DNA of 9,313 bases from an uncultured Collinsella sp. (GCA_900541665.1 UQKV01000069.1:1-9313); one strand, 5' to 3'; shown: positions 1 through 6,185, numbered from the stretch's first letter. Numbers and translations: made by a program. The notes: generated from the sequence alone by a model not told the origin.

Positions 1-492
1 ATCAACCGCCAGTTCCACGCTTCGACGCTGCAGACGTTTACCGCGCTGTGTGCCGGCAACGGCATGAAGGCCGGTGCGCACGTGATCGATCGCCAGATCG
101 TTCCGGCGCGCCAAAACGAGATGGAGTTCTTTGGCCTGCAGAAGGATGCGCTGCTGCTGCATATCAAGCGCGTGCGTACGGCCGACGGCGAACCCATCTT
201 TGAGGAGAACATCTTTGTGCCGTTTGATGCCTACCGCGAGCTGTTGACGGCCGATCTTGAGGACAAGTCTATTTTTGCCGAGGTCGAGCGTGTTGGCGGA
301 ATCCCGATTGTCTCGGTTGGCTACCGTACGGTCGAGGCCGTTCGAGCTAACGCCGAGCAGGTGGCCGAGCTGGGCATTGCTCCGCACGATCCGCTGCTCA
401 ATCTGCGTGCCGGCTTTACCGGTCCCAACGATGAGCCGGTCTTGCTCGGCAAACAGTACTACGTGGGTAGCCGTTACGTCATGGTGATGTAG
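1..492 (+). CDS. GntR-family transcriptional regulator, C-terminal UTRA domain (5'-truncated by window edge)
   Basis: The frame is open from base 1 to the TAG at 490-492, giving 163 visible residues. They form a UTRA effector domain, the ligand-sensing half of HutC/FarR-type GntR repressors. The DNA-binding winged helix, usually about 70-80 residues, lies outside the window. Visible landmarks are a core segment RVRTADGEPIFEEN, a DLEDKSIFAEVE segment and the closing strand LLGKQYYVGSRYV. The same landmarks occur in the complete regulator at 2924-3679 (RVRTADGIPVMLEN, DLTDNSIFALV, LLGRQKIVGSRYVFDI), so the two are paralogues. The ATG at position 64 is internal, because the upstream codons continue the domain. 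UTRA domains typically bind phosphosugars or amino sugars; the ligand here is unknown. The target gene is not in the window unless this regulator also acts near 3689-3770. Confidence 0.88.
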   Translation: MNRQFHASTLQTFTALCAGNGMKAGAHVIDRQIVPARQNEMEFFGLQKDALLLHIKRVRTADGEPIFEENIFVPFDAYRELLTADLEDKSIFAEVERVGGIPIVSVGYRTVEAVRANAEQVAELGIAPHDPLLNLRAGFTGPNDEPVLLGKQYYVGSRYVMVM

Positions 493-497
493 CTCTA

Positions 498-584
498 GTT
501 GCGCGGTTTTCCAAACCGCGCAACGGCTCGACGCTGCGCCTTTGGTTCCGCCGTTCTAACGAACGGCGGACCGGTCGACGCTGC
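498..584 (+). repeat. Two perfect hairpins, each followed by the 10-mer TCGACGCTGC
   Basis: Arms 498-509 and 513-524 are a perfect 12-bp inverted repeat with a 3-nt loop, 5 nt after the regulator's stop codon. Arms 547-556 and 561-570 are a perfect 10-bp inverted repeat with a 4-nt loop. The 10-mer TCGACGCTGC follows the first hairpin after 3 nt (528-537) and the second after 4 nt (575-584), so the block looks modular. The first hairpin could end transcription of the preceding gene, but no T-run follows either stem, so a simple intrinsic terminator is not convincing. Pairing and spacing are seen directly; function is not known. Confidence 0.6.
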
Positions 585-683
585 AAACGCCCCTAAGCGG
601 CAATCTGACGTTCAATCGTCGGTCGCGTACCGAAGTACGCTTCCCTCCTCTTTCACGTCACCTTGCTCGCTTAGGGGCGTTTT
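585..683 (+). other. Nested foldback, possible structured RNA or complex terminator
   Basis: Outer arms 585-599 and 668-682 are a perfect 15-bp inverted repeat (AAACGCCCCTAAGCG and its complement). Inside, 606-611 pairs with 655-660 (TGACGT/ACGTCA), and 625-630 pairs with 635-640 around the loop CGAA. The result is a rod of three stacked stems over about 98 nt. Read on the plus strand, the outer stem ends in TTTT (680-683), which fits a terminator for the gene at 1-492. Read on the minus strand, the apical loop becomes UUCG closed by a C-G pair, a very stable tetraloop, and a purine-rich internal loop (GAGGAGGGAAG) is exposed. Strand and function are therefore unsettled. Confidence 0.5.
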
Positions 684-749
684 CGCTGACTTATGCTCAA
701 CCAGCGACGTTTCCGTGCTTGTCAAGAGATAAAACATCGGCGTTGCTGG

Positions 750-854
750 GCCGGCACTTGGGGACGTTCCTTTTGTGCTGGCATCTGGGGACACTCCTTA
801 GTCATTGGGGACGTTCTTAAACGACTGGGCATTCAAGAACGTCCCCAATGACTA
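750..854. repeat. Cluster of GGGGAC-type direct and inverted repeats
   Basis: Three direct copies of a TNGGGGACNYTCYT-like motif start near 759, 785 and 806. The third is the left arm of a perfect 20-bp inverted repeat, 799-818 and 835-854, with a 16-nt spacer. The first copy sits in a smaller foldback, 750-757 pairing with 775-782 with one G-T wobble. The mix of direct and inverted units without an ORF resembles REP/BIME-type interspersed repeats. There is no transposase in the window. The block lies 53 nt upstream of the recQ -10 box, so it could affect recQ transcription, but it may be passive. Confidence 0.7.
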
Positions 855-907
855 CCCGCAGAATGAGCGTGGCTGACAGCCGTACGGCAGCGGTCCGCGT
901 GGCGGCG

Positions 908-913
908 TATAAT
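908..913 (+). promoter_or_regulatory. Likely -10 box of the recQ promoter
   Basis: A perfect TATAAT lies 31 nt upstream of the recQ start codon in otherwise GC-rich DNA. The hexamer 17 nt upstream (885-890, CGGCAG) is a poor -35 box; CTGACA at 873-878 is better but 29 nt away. If this is the promoter, the transcript starts near 920 and has a short leader. Ribosome binding would rely on the weak TAGGA at 936-940. Confidence 0.45.
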
Positions 914-944
914 CGGCGGCAGATGACTTGGACGTTAGGAAACC

Positions 945-2921
945 ATGACCGATAGCATGCAGCAGATGGCGCTCGACACGCTCGGCGCCTATTTTGGCTA
1001 CACCTCGTTTCGCCCGGGACAGGACCGCATGGTCGATGCGATTCTTGCCGGTCGCGATGCGCTCGGCGTTATGCCCACGGGCGCCGGCAAGTCTATTTGC
1101 TACCAGGTGCCCGCGCTCATGCTGCCCGGCATCACCTTTGTGGTGAGTCCGCTGCTGTCGCTTATGGAGGACCAGACCCGCGCGCTGCTCGCGGCGGGTG
1201 CGCGCCCCAGTTATCTCAACTCCAGCCTTACGCCGGCCCAGCAAAACACCGTGCTCAAGCGGGCGCGCGAGGGCCGCTACCAGCTTATGTATGTGGCGCC
1301 CGAGCGCCTGCTCGAGCCGCGCTTTTTAGCCTTTGCGCAGGAAGCTGCGGCCGAAGGCGGTATCGGCGTTCCGCTCGTGGCCATTGACGAGGCTCACTGC
1401 GTGAGCCAATGGGGCCAGGATTTCCGTCCCGCCTACCTGCAGATTCGCGAGTTTATCGATTCCCTGCCGCAGCGCCCCATCGTGGCGGCGTTTACTGCCA
1501 CGGCGACCGAGCGCGTGCGCGCGGACATTCAGCAGATGCTCGACCTGCAAAACCCGGCGACCGTGGTGACGGGCTTCGATCGCAAGAACCTCTACTTTGG
1601 TTGCGAAGAGATGGGCGACAAGGCCAAGACCGCGTGGGTGCGCGACTACGTGGTCGCGCATTCGGGTGAGAGCGGCATCGTGTATTGCTCGACCCGCAAG
1701 ACGGTCGACGCGCTGGCAGGCGAGCTTGCCGAGGCGCTGGGCCCCAGCGGCATTCGCGTTGGCCGCTACCATGCCGGCATGGGCAACGACGCCCGCCGCC
1801 AGAGCCAGCGTGCCTTTATCGACGACGACATTCAGGTGATGGTTGCCACCAACGCCTTTGGCATGGGCATCGACAAACCCAACGTGCGCTACGTGATTCA
1901 CAACAACGTGCCCGAGAGCATCGAGGCATACTACCAAGAGGCGGGCCGCGCTGGCCGCGATGGCGACCCGGCCAGCTGCCACTTGCTGTGGAACGGTAAC
2001 GATTTTCGCATGCGCCGCTTTCTGATCGATTGCGGCGATGCTGCCGACGAGGCGCTCGATGACGAGCAGCGCGCGTGGGCGCTCCAGAACCGTTATCGCC
2101 TGCTCAGCCAGATGGAGGGCTACTGCAATACCACCGGCTGCCTGCGCGAATACATGCTGCGCTACTTTGGCGACGAAGCCGCGGCCGAGCATGCGGCAGC
2201 CGCCGCGGGCGGCACGGCAGACGACGCCGAGGGCTGCGGCAACTGCAGTAACTGCCTTACGCAGTTCGAGGTCGAGGACGTCACCGATATGGCCCGCGCC
2301 GCCGTGCGTTATGTGGCCACGCGTCCCATGCGCTTTGGCAAGTCGCTCATCGCCGATGTGCTTCACGGCGGCAACACCGAGCGCATTCGCCAGATGCATC
2401 TGGACGAGGACCGCGGCTACGGTGAGCTGTCGAGCGAATCGGTCGGGCGCATCAAGGACATCATCGGCCAGCTGTGCGGCCGCGGTTATCTGGCCACCTC
2501 GCAGGGGCAGTACCCGGTCGTGGGACTGGGTCCGCGTGCCGGCGAGGTCGAGGACGAGGCGTTTGCCTTTACCGTTAAGCGTCGCGCGTCCAAGCGCAAG
2601 GCCTCGGCCCGCGCCCGCCGCGCCGTCGATCTGCTGCGCGAGGAGGCCGAGCTGGATCAGCGCCCGCGCGTGGGCGACGATGCCGAGCTGTTCGAGCGCC
2701 TGCGCGCCCTCCGCAAGGAGATCTCGACGGAGCTGGAGATGGCGCCGTACATGGTCTTTTCCGACAAGGCCCTGCGCGGCCTGTGCCGCCTGCGCCCTCA
2801 GACGCGCGACGAGCTGATTCAGGTCAACGGCATTGGCGAGAAAAAGGCCGACGCCTTTGGCGAGCAGTTTATGGCGGCGATTGAAGAGTTTGAGTCCGAG
2901 CATGCGCGGGATGGAGCGTAA
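945..2921 (+). CDS. recQ: ATP-dependent DNA helicase RecQ
   Basis: This is a 658-residue 3'-5' superfamily 2 DNA helicase acting in recombination, replication-fork repair and DNA-break processing. Motif 0 is FRPGQ (22-26), Walker A is PTGAGKS (44-50), Walker B is DEAH (148-151), motif III is the TATAT-like segment near 180, and motif VI begins at Gln331 (QEAGRAGRDG). The zinc-binding cysteines are Cys399 and the CGNCSNC cluster (Cys431, 434, 437). A winged-helix RQC domain spans about 440-545 and a C-terminal HRDC domain about 578-655. The protein is longer than typical bacterial RecQ (about 590-610 residues); part of the excess is an Ala/Asp-rich loop between Cys399 and Cys431 and a basic linker (KRRASKRKASARARR) before HRDC. 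The ATG has a weak TAGGA 4 nt upstream. The GntR gene begins 2 nt after the stop. Confidence 0.97.
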   Translation: MTDSMQQMALDTLGAYFGYTSFRPGQDRMVDAILAGRDALGVMPTGAGKSICYQVPALMLPGITFVVSPLLSLMEDQTRALLAAGARPSYLNSSLTPAQQNTVLKRAREGRYQLMYVAPERLLEPRFLAFAQEAAAEGGIGVPLVAIDEAHCVSQWGQDFRPAYLQIREFIDSLPQRPIVAAFTATATERVRADIQQMLDLQNPATVVTGFDRKNLYFGCEEMGDKAKTAWVRDYVVAHSGESGIVYCSTRKTVDALAGELAEALGPSGIRVGRYHAGMGNDARRQSQRAFIDDDIQVMVATNAFGMGIDKPNVRYVIHNNVPESIEAYYQEAGRAGRDGDPASCHLLWNGNDFRMRRFLIDCGDAADEALDDEQRAWALQNRYRLLSQMEGYCNTTGCLREYMLRYFGDEAAAEHAAAAAGGTADDAEGCGNCSNCLTQFEVEDVTDMARAAVRYVATRPMRFGKSLIADVLHGGNTERIRQMHLDEDRGYGELSSESVGRIKDIIGQLCGRGYLATSQGQYPVVGLGPRAGEVEDEAFAFTVKRRASKRKASARARRAVDLLREEAELDQRPRVGDDAELFERLRALRKEISTELEMAPYMVFSDKALRGLCRLRPQTRDELIQVNGIGEKKADAFGEQFMAAIEEFESEHARDGA

Positions 2922-2923
2922 CG

Positions 2924-3679
2924 ATGGCTTTCGATAGCAAGACCGACCGTACTGACGTGTCCGCCGTGCCGCTGTACCAGCAGGTTATGGACGACCTAAA
3001 GGGCGAGATCGCGCGCGGCGTGTACGCTGCCGGCTCGCGCATTCCTTCCGAGATGGAGCTCGCGAAGTCCTACGGCGTGGGGCGCGTCACCGTGCGTCGC
3101 GCCATCGAGGAGCTGTCGCGTGCGGGGCATCTCAACCGCCAGCAGGGGAGGGGCACCTTTGTGTGTGCGCCCAAGCTCAAGCGCAAGATTCGCCAGAAGG
3201 GTGACGTCCAGAGCTTTACTGAGGGTTGTGCTGCCAACGACATGGTGCCGGGTGCGCGCCTGGTGTCGCGCACGGTGGTCGCGGCGACGCACGAGGATGC
3301 GGCGTTCTTTGGCGTGGAACCCGGCTGCGAGCTTATCGTGGTCGAACGCGTGCGCACAGCCGACGGCATCCCTGTCATGCTCGAGAACAACGCCTTTGTG
3401 CTCGCCGACCATCCCTACCTGCAGACGCTTGCCGACAAGGACCTCACGGACAATTCCATCTTTGCGCTCGTTGCCGAGCATTCGGGTCGCGCGCCGCTCA
3501 AGTCCGACCCCTGCACCGTGGAGATTGCGCTTGCCGATGCCCAGACGGCCCCGCTGCTGGAGGTGCCGGTCGGTGAGCCGCTCTTCTATATGGAGGCGTA
3601 CTTTGCCGACGCTGGTGGGCGCCCTCTACTGCTCGGCCGCCAAAAGATCGTGGGCTCGCGCTACGTCTTCGACATCTAA
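2924..3679 (+). CDS. GntR-family regulator with UTRA domain, probable regulator of the adjacent SIS deglycase
   Basis: The 251-residue protein has the standard two-domain layout. A winged helix-turn-helix covers about 15-82: VPLYQQVMDDLKGEIARG, the PSEMELAKSYGVGRVTVRRAI recognition region, and the wing QQGRGTFV. A UTRA effector domain covers about 95-251. The length is normal for HutC-type repressors. The ATG is 2 nt after the recQ stop, with GGAG (2913-2916) inside the recQ 3' end as its ribosome binding site, so translation is probably coupled to recQ. No promoter of its own is evident, and repressor levels may follow recQ expression. The next gene is a phosphosugar-type SIS enzyme behind an operator-rich promoter, which suggests that the protein represses that gene and is released by its phosphorylated substrate. 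That link is inference. The partial regulator at 1-492 is a paralogue. Confidence 0.93.
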   Translation: MAFDSKTDRTDVSAVPLYQQVMDDLKGEIARGVYAAGSRIPSEMELAKSYGVGRVTVRRAIEELSRAGHLNRQQGRGTFVCAPKLKRKIRQKGDVQSFTEGCAANDMVPGARLVSRTVVAATHEDAAFFGVEPGCELIVVERVRTADGIPVMLENNAFVLADHPYLQTLADKDLTDNSIFALVAEHSGRAPLKSDPCTVEIALADAQTAPLLEVPVGEPLFYMEAYFADAGGRPLLLGRQKIVGSRYVFDI

Positions 3680-3688
3680 CGTCCACAG

Positions 3689-3770
3689 ATAGAACAACAT
3701 AGAACAACTTTGGTGAAATGACTTCACGGGCGTTATTACACGTGTTATAAATAGGACAACATAGAACGAC
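3689..3770 (+). promoter_or_regulatory. Operator array: two tandem pairs of a 10-mer flanking a palindromic promoter
   Basis: Four copies of the 10-mer ATAGRACRAC are arranged as two head-to-tail pairs: 3689-3698 and 3699-3708 (both ATAGAACAAC), then 3751-3760 (ATAGGACAAC) and 3761-3770 (ATAGAACGAC). Start-to-start distance between the pairs is 62 bp, close to six helical turns. Between them lie GTGAA-N5-TTCAC (3713-3727) and an 18-bp palindrome with one mismatched pair, TTATTACACGTGTTATAA (3733-3750). The GntR protein upstream is the obvious candidate to bind here. GntR dimers usually bind a palindrome, so the palindrome may be its site, while the direct 10-mers could be secondary sites or belong to another factor. 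Confidence 0.7.
3723..3751 (+). promoter_or_regulatory. Predicted promoter of the SIS deglycase gene
   Basis: A -35-like TTCACG (3723-3728) and a -10-like TATAAA (3746-3751) are separated by 17 nt. The predicted start is near 3758, leaving a leader of about 65 nt. The -35 overlaps the right half of the GTGAA/TTCAC repeat, the spacer and -10 overlap the 18-bp palindrome, and the second pair of 10-mers covers the start site. This layout fits repression by steric block. A 7-bp stem in the leader (3764-3770 with 3788-3794) may form in the RNA. Confidence 0.5.
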
Positions 3771-3823
3771 CGCAGGTACGAGCTGTCGTCGTTCAAAACC
3801 GCCGCACAAGGAGGGGCATCACC

Positions 3824-4792
3824 ATGAATGCACACGATCTGATTCAGGAAATTATCGAGCGCAAGGGCAAGATTGAGAATGTCTTTTGGATCGCCTGCGG
3901 CGGTTCGATGATTGACCTGATGCCGGCCAACGAGCTGCTCAAGCGCGAGGCCACTACGTTTACTTCGACGGTCTACACGGCACGCGAGTTTTGCCTGATG
4001 GCCCCCAAGAGCCTAGGGCCGAAGTCGCTCGTTATTGCCTGCAGCCACAGCGGCAACACGCAGGAGGTCGTCGACGGCTGCGAGATGGCGCTGGCCGCCG
4101 GCGCCGAGGTCGTTGCCCTCACCGACTGCGAGGGCTCCAAGATCGACAACGGCAAGTGGACCACCTGGGTCTACCCCTGGGGCGAGGGCGTGCCGCAGGC
4201 CGAGGTGCCTCAGGGTATCGGCGCCCTGATGGCTGCCGAGTTGCTCGACCAGCAGGAGGGTTACGAGGCGCTTGCCGACATGTATGCCGGTCTTAAGCAG
4301 ATGGATGCCCTGTTGCCCGCTGCCCGCGAGAAGGTCAACGCCGAGCTGGGCGCCCGTTTTGCCGAGCTCTGCCAGCAGCACAAGTTCTTCTATATCCTGG
4401 GCTCCGGCCCCAACTTTAGCCAGACCTACGCCATGGCGATCTGCTCGCTCATGGAGATGCAATGGCAGCACTGCTGCTACATCCACTCCGGCGAGTACTT
4501 CCACGGCCCGTTCGAGGCCACCGAGCCCGGCGTGTTCTACTTTGTGCAGCTTGGTGCCGGCGAGTGCCGCCCCATGGAGGAGCGCGCTCTTGCGTTCCTC
4601 AACACGCACACCGATACGATTATGGTGCTCGACGCGCTTGAGTACGGCGTGGGCGAGGTGCCTGCCAGCGTGCGTTCGTTCCTGGAGCCGATCTTCTTCT
4701 ACAACATGAGCTGCGAGCTGCGCGCCGCCCGCGGCAAGGTCTTCGACCACAGCCCCGAGGTTCGTCGCTACATGGGCATCGAGCGGTACTAG
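3824..4792 (+). CDS. SIS-domain sugar-phosphate deglycase, FrlB-like (fructoselysine 6-phosphate deglycase family)
   Basis: The 322-residue protein has two SIS domains. Phosphosugar-binding loops are visible as ACGGSM (about 24-29) and SHSGNTQEVV (about 74-83). Glu211 (in LMEMQW) and His227 (in the FHGP segment) are 16 residues apart, the same spacing as the catalytic Glu and His of the GlmS isomerase domain and of FrlB/FraB-type deglycases. SGEYFHGPFEATEPG and the C-terminal HSPEVRRYMGIERY closely resemble E. coli FrlB as I recall it. The likely reaction is cleavage of an Amadori compound 6-phosphate, such as fructoselysine 6-phosphate, to glucose 6-phosphate and the free amino acid in the cytoplasm. 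The exact substrate (fructoselysine, glucoselysine or another glycated amino acid) cannot be read from sequence. No kinase or transporter gene adjoins it. The start is supported by AAGGAGG (3808-3814) 9 nt before the ATG. Confidence 0.85.
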   Translation: MNAHDLIQEIIERKGKIENVFWIACGGSMIDLMPANELLKREATTFTSTVYTAREFCLMAPKSLGPKSLVIACSHSGNTQEVVDGCEMALAAGAEVVALTDCEGSKIDNGKWTTWVYPWGEGVPQAEVPQGIGALMAAELLDQQEGYEALADMYAGLKQMDALLPAAREKVNAELGARFAELCQQHKFFYILGSGPNFSQTYAMAICSLMEMQWQHCCYIHSGEYFHGPFEATEPGVFYFVQLGAGECRPMEERALAFLNTHTDTIMVLDALEYGVGEVPASVRSFLEPIFFYNMSCELRAARGKVFDHSPEVRRYMGIERY

Positions 4793-4814
4793 GCACTGGG
4801 ATTTATCTTTTTTG

Positions 4815-4847
4815 ACGGGGTCTGCGCTGCGCGCAGGCCCCGTTTTG
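4815..4847 (+). terminator. Intrinsic terminator of the SIS deglycase gene
   Basis: Arms 4815-4827 and 4831-4843 form a 13-bp GC-rich stem (ACGGGGTCTGCGC and its complement, one T-G wobble) with a 3-nt loop, followed by a run of four T (4843-4846). It starts 22 nt after the stop codon. There is no T-run in the minus-strand orientation, so it serves the plus strand. Confidence 0.8.
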
Positions 4848-4881
4848 CGTTGTGGCGGCCGGATTCGTGTCTGCGCGAAAA

Positions 4882-5063
4882 CGAAGGTGAATACTTTTCC
4901 GCGAAGTGAACGACCTATTTTGGACCCCCGAAGCATCCACACTTTTTGACGGCAAAACCGCAGGAAAAACTCGGCGAAACCGCAGGAAACGGCGTCTGAA
5001 AAGTGTCGATGCTTCGGGGGCTCGTTTTTGCTCGTTCACTTCGCGGAAAAGTATTCGCCTTCG
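4882..5063. repeat. 182-bp near-perfect foldback element (MITE-like)
   Basis: Outer arms 4882-4913 and 5032-5063 (32 bp each) match at 31 positions; the exception, 4888 with 5057, is a T-G wobble. After symmetric 11-nt unpaired stretches (4914-4924, 5021-5031), inner arms 4925-4946 and 4999-5020 (22 bp) match except for C4938/C5007. The 52-nt apical loop holds a 13-bp direct repeat, AAACCGCAGGAAA, at 4955-4967 and 4977-4989. All pairs share one axis of symmetry. No gene or clear target-site duplication is present. It lies between the two terminators of convergent genes, a tolerant site for a non-autonomous mobile element, but an RNA role is also possible. Confidence 0.75.
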
Positions 5064-5085
5064 ATTCGCAAGGGCACTGCGTGAG

Positions 5086-5129
5086 TCAAAAAAGCGGGCC
5101 GCGCCGGGGATTTCCGGCGCGGCCCGCTT
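5086..5129 (-). terminator. Intrinsic terminator of the lactate/2-hydroxyacid dehydrogenase gene
   Basis: Arms 5092-5107 and 5114-5129 form a perfect 16-bp GC-rich stem with a 6-nt loop. Read on the minus strand, the stem runs directly into TTTTTT then GACTCACG. It begins 41 nt after the ldh stop codon. In the plus direction no T-run follows, so this terminator is directional. An 11-bp direct repeat, GATTCGCAAGG (5063-5073 and 5143-5153), flanks it. Confidence 0.88.
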
Positions 5130-5170
5130 GGCATCGCGTTTAGATTCGCAAGGTTGCGGCAGCCAGCGGC

Positions 5171-6148
5171 CTACTTTGCGTCGTAGGCCTCGGCGTCCCA
5201 CCAGTCGAGCTGGGCGATGTTGTCGCGAATGTGCTGGCAGCTCTTGTGGAAGCCCTCGAGCTCGTGCTCGGACAGGTCCAGCGTGTAGACCTCCTCGACG
5301 CCCTCGGCACCGATCACGCACGGCAGGGAGGTAAAGATGCCCTCCTCGCCATACTGGCCGGTCATGAGCGTGGAGGCGGAAAGCACGGCGTGCTCGTTGT
5401 GAAGCACGGCGGCGCAGACGCGCGCGGCGGAGTTGGCGACGGCGTACTCGGTGCACTGCTTGCCCTGGTAGGTCACATAGCCGCCCTTGCGTGCAAGCTC
5501 CTCGATCTCCATGTGGTCGAAGGCGTACTTGTCGGGGTTTTCGGCCTGAAGCTCGTTGAGGCTCTTGCCGGCGATGGTCGCGGCCTTAAACGCTGCCAGC
5601 TGGCTAAAGCCGTGCTCGCCGATCATGTAGGCGTCGATGGACTTGGGGCTCACGCCGACCTTCTTGGAGATCTCGGTGCGCAGGCGGGCGGAATCCAGAC
5701 CGCAGCCCGAGCCGATGATCTTCTTGGGATCGTAGCCGGTCAGGTGCCACAGCTCGGTGCACACGACGTCGCAGGGGTTGGAGATGCTCACGAAGATGCC
5801 GTTGAAGCCGGCGTCGACGATGCGCTTGGCAAAGGTGCGGGCGGCGTCGGTGGTAAAGAACAGCTCGCCGTCGCGGTTGCCAGCGGCCAGTGCGACCTTG
5901 CCGGCGGCATTGACGATGACGTCGCAGCAGGCCAGCTCCTCGTAGTGGTCGTAGCAGTTGACGATTTTGGTGTTGTACGGGACAAACGAAAGGGAGTCGC
6001 GCAGGTCCTGGACCTCGGACGTCACCTTGGCCTCGTTGATATCGCATAGGTACAGCTCATCGGCAATGCCCTGCATGAGCAGGCTGTTGGCGACATGTGC
6101 TCCTACGTGGCCCTGGCCGACCACACCGATCTTACGCGTCTGGTACAT
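5171..6148 (-). CDS. ldh: NAD-dependent L-lactate / L-2-hydroxyisocaproate-type dehydrogenase
   Basis: The 325-residue cytoplasmic enzyme of the LDH/MDH superfamily reduces pyruvate or a related 2-oxoacid with NADH and regenerates NAD+ during fermentation. The Rossmann motif GQGHVG gives Gly11, Gly13 and Gly16. The active site is complete: Asn124 in SNP, Asp152 and Arg155 in LDSAR, and the catalytic His179 in GEHG. The substrate loop reads GKVALAAGNRDGELFF, with Arg92 the likely transition-state arginine. This loop and the segment EELARKGGYV look more like L-2-hydroxyisocaproate dehydrogenase of lactobacilli than classical LDH, so branched 2-oxoacids are possible substrates. I chose the ATG at 6148 because AAAGGA lies 7 nt upstream; the in-frame ATG at 6187 lacks a good binding site and adds 13 non-conserved residues. 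Confidence 0.9.
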   Translation of the reverse strand: MYQTRKIGVVGQGHVGAHVANSLLMQGIADELYLCDINEAKVTSEVQDLRDSLSFVPYNTKIVNCYDHYEELACCDVIVNAAGKVALAAGNRDGELFFTTDAARTFAKRIVDAGFNGIFVSISNPCDVVCTELWHLTGYDPKKIIGSGCGLDSARLRTEISKKVGVSPKSIDAYMIGEHGFSQLAAFKAATIAGKSLNELQAENPDKYAFDHMEIEELARKGGYVTYQGKQCTEYAVANSAARVCAAVLHNEHAVLSASTLMTGQYGEEGIFTSLPCVIGAEGVEEVYTLDLSEHELEGFHKSCQHIRDNIAQLDWWDAEAYDAK

Positions 6149-6185
6149 ATATGTATCCTTTCGGCCGAGTTTTTCGCGTCGAACC

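Noticed and set aside
1326..2903. Long minus-strand open frame of about 525 codons opposite recQ
   Set aside because: It is an antisense shadow of a GC-rich gene; the plus strand carries every RecQ motif, and the minus product shows no recognisable domain.
4803..5456. Open frames on both strands across the foldback and the ldh 3' end
   Set aside because: Their resemblance to each other comes from the inverted repeat itself, and they run through two terminators and into ldh.
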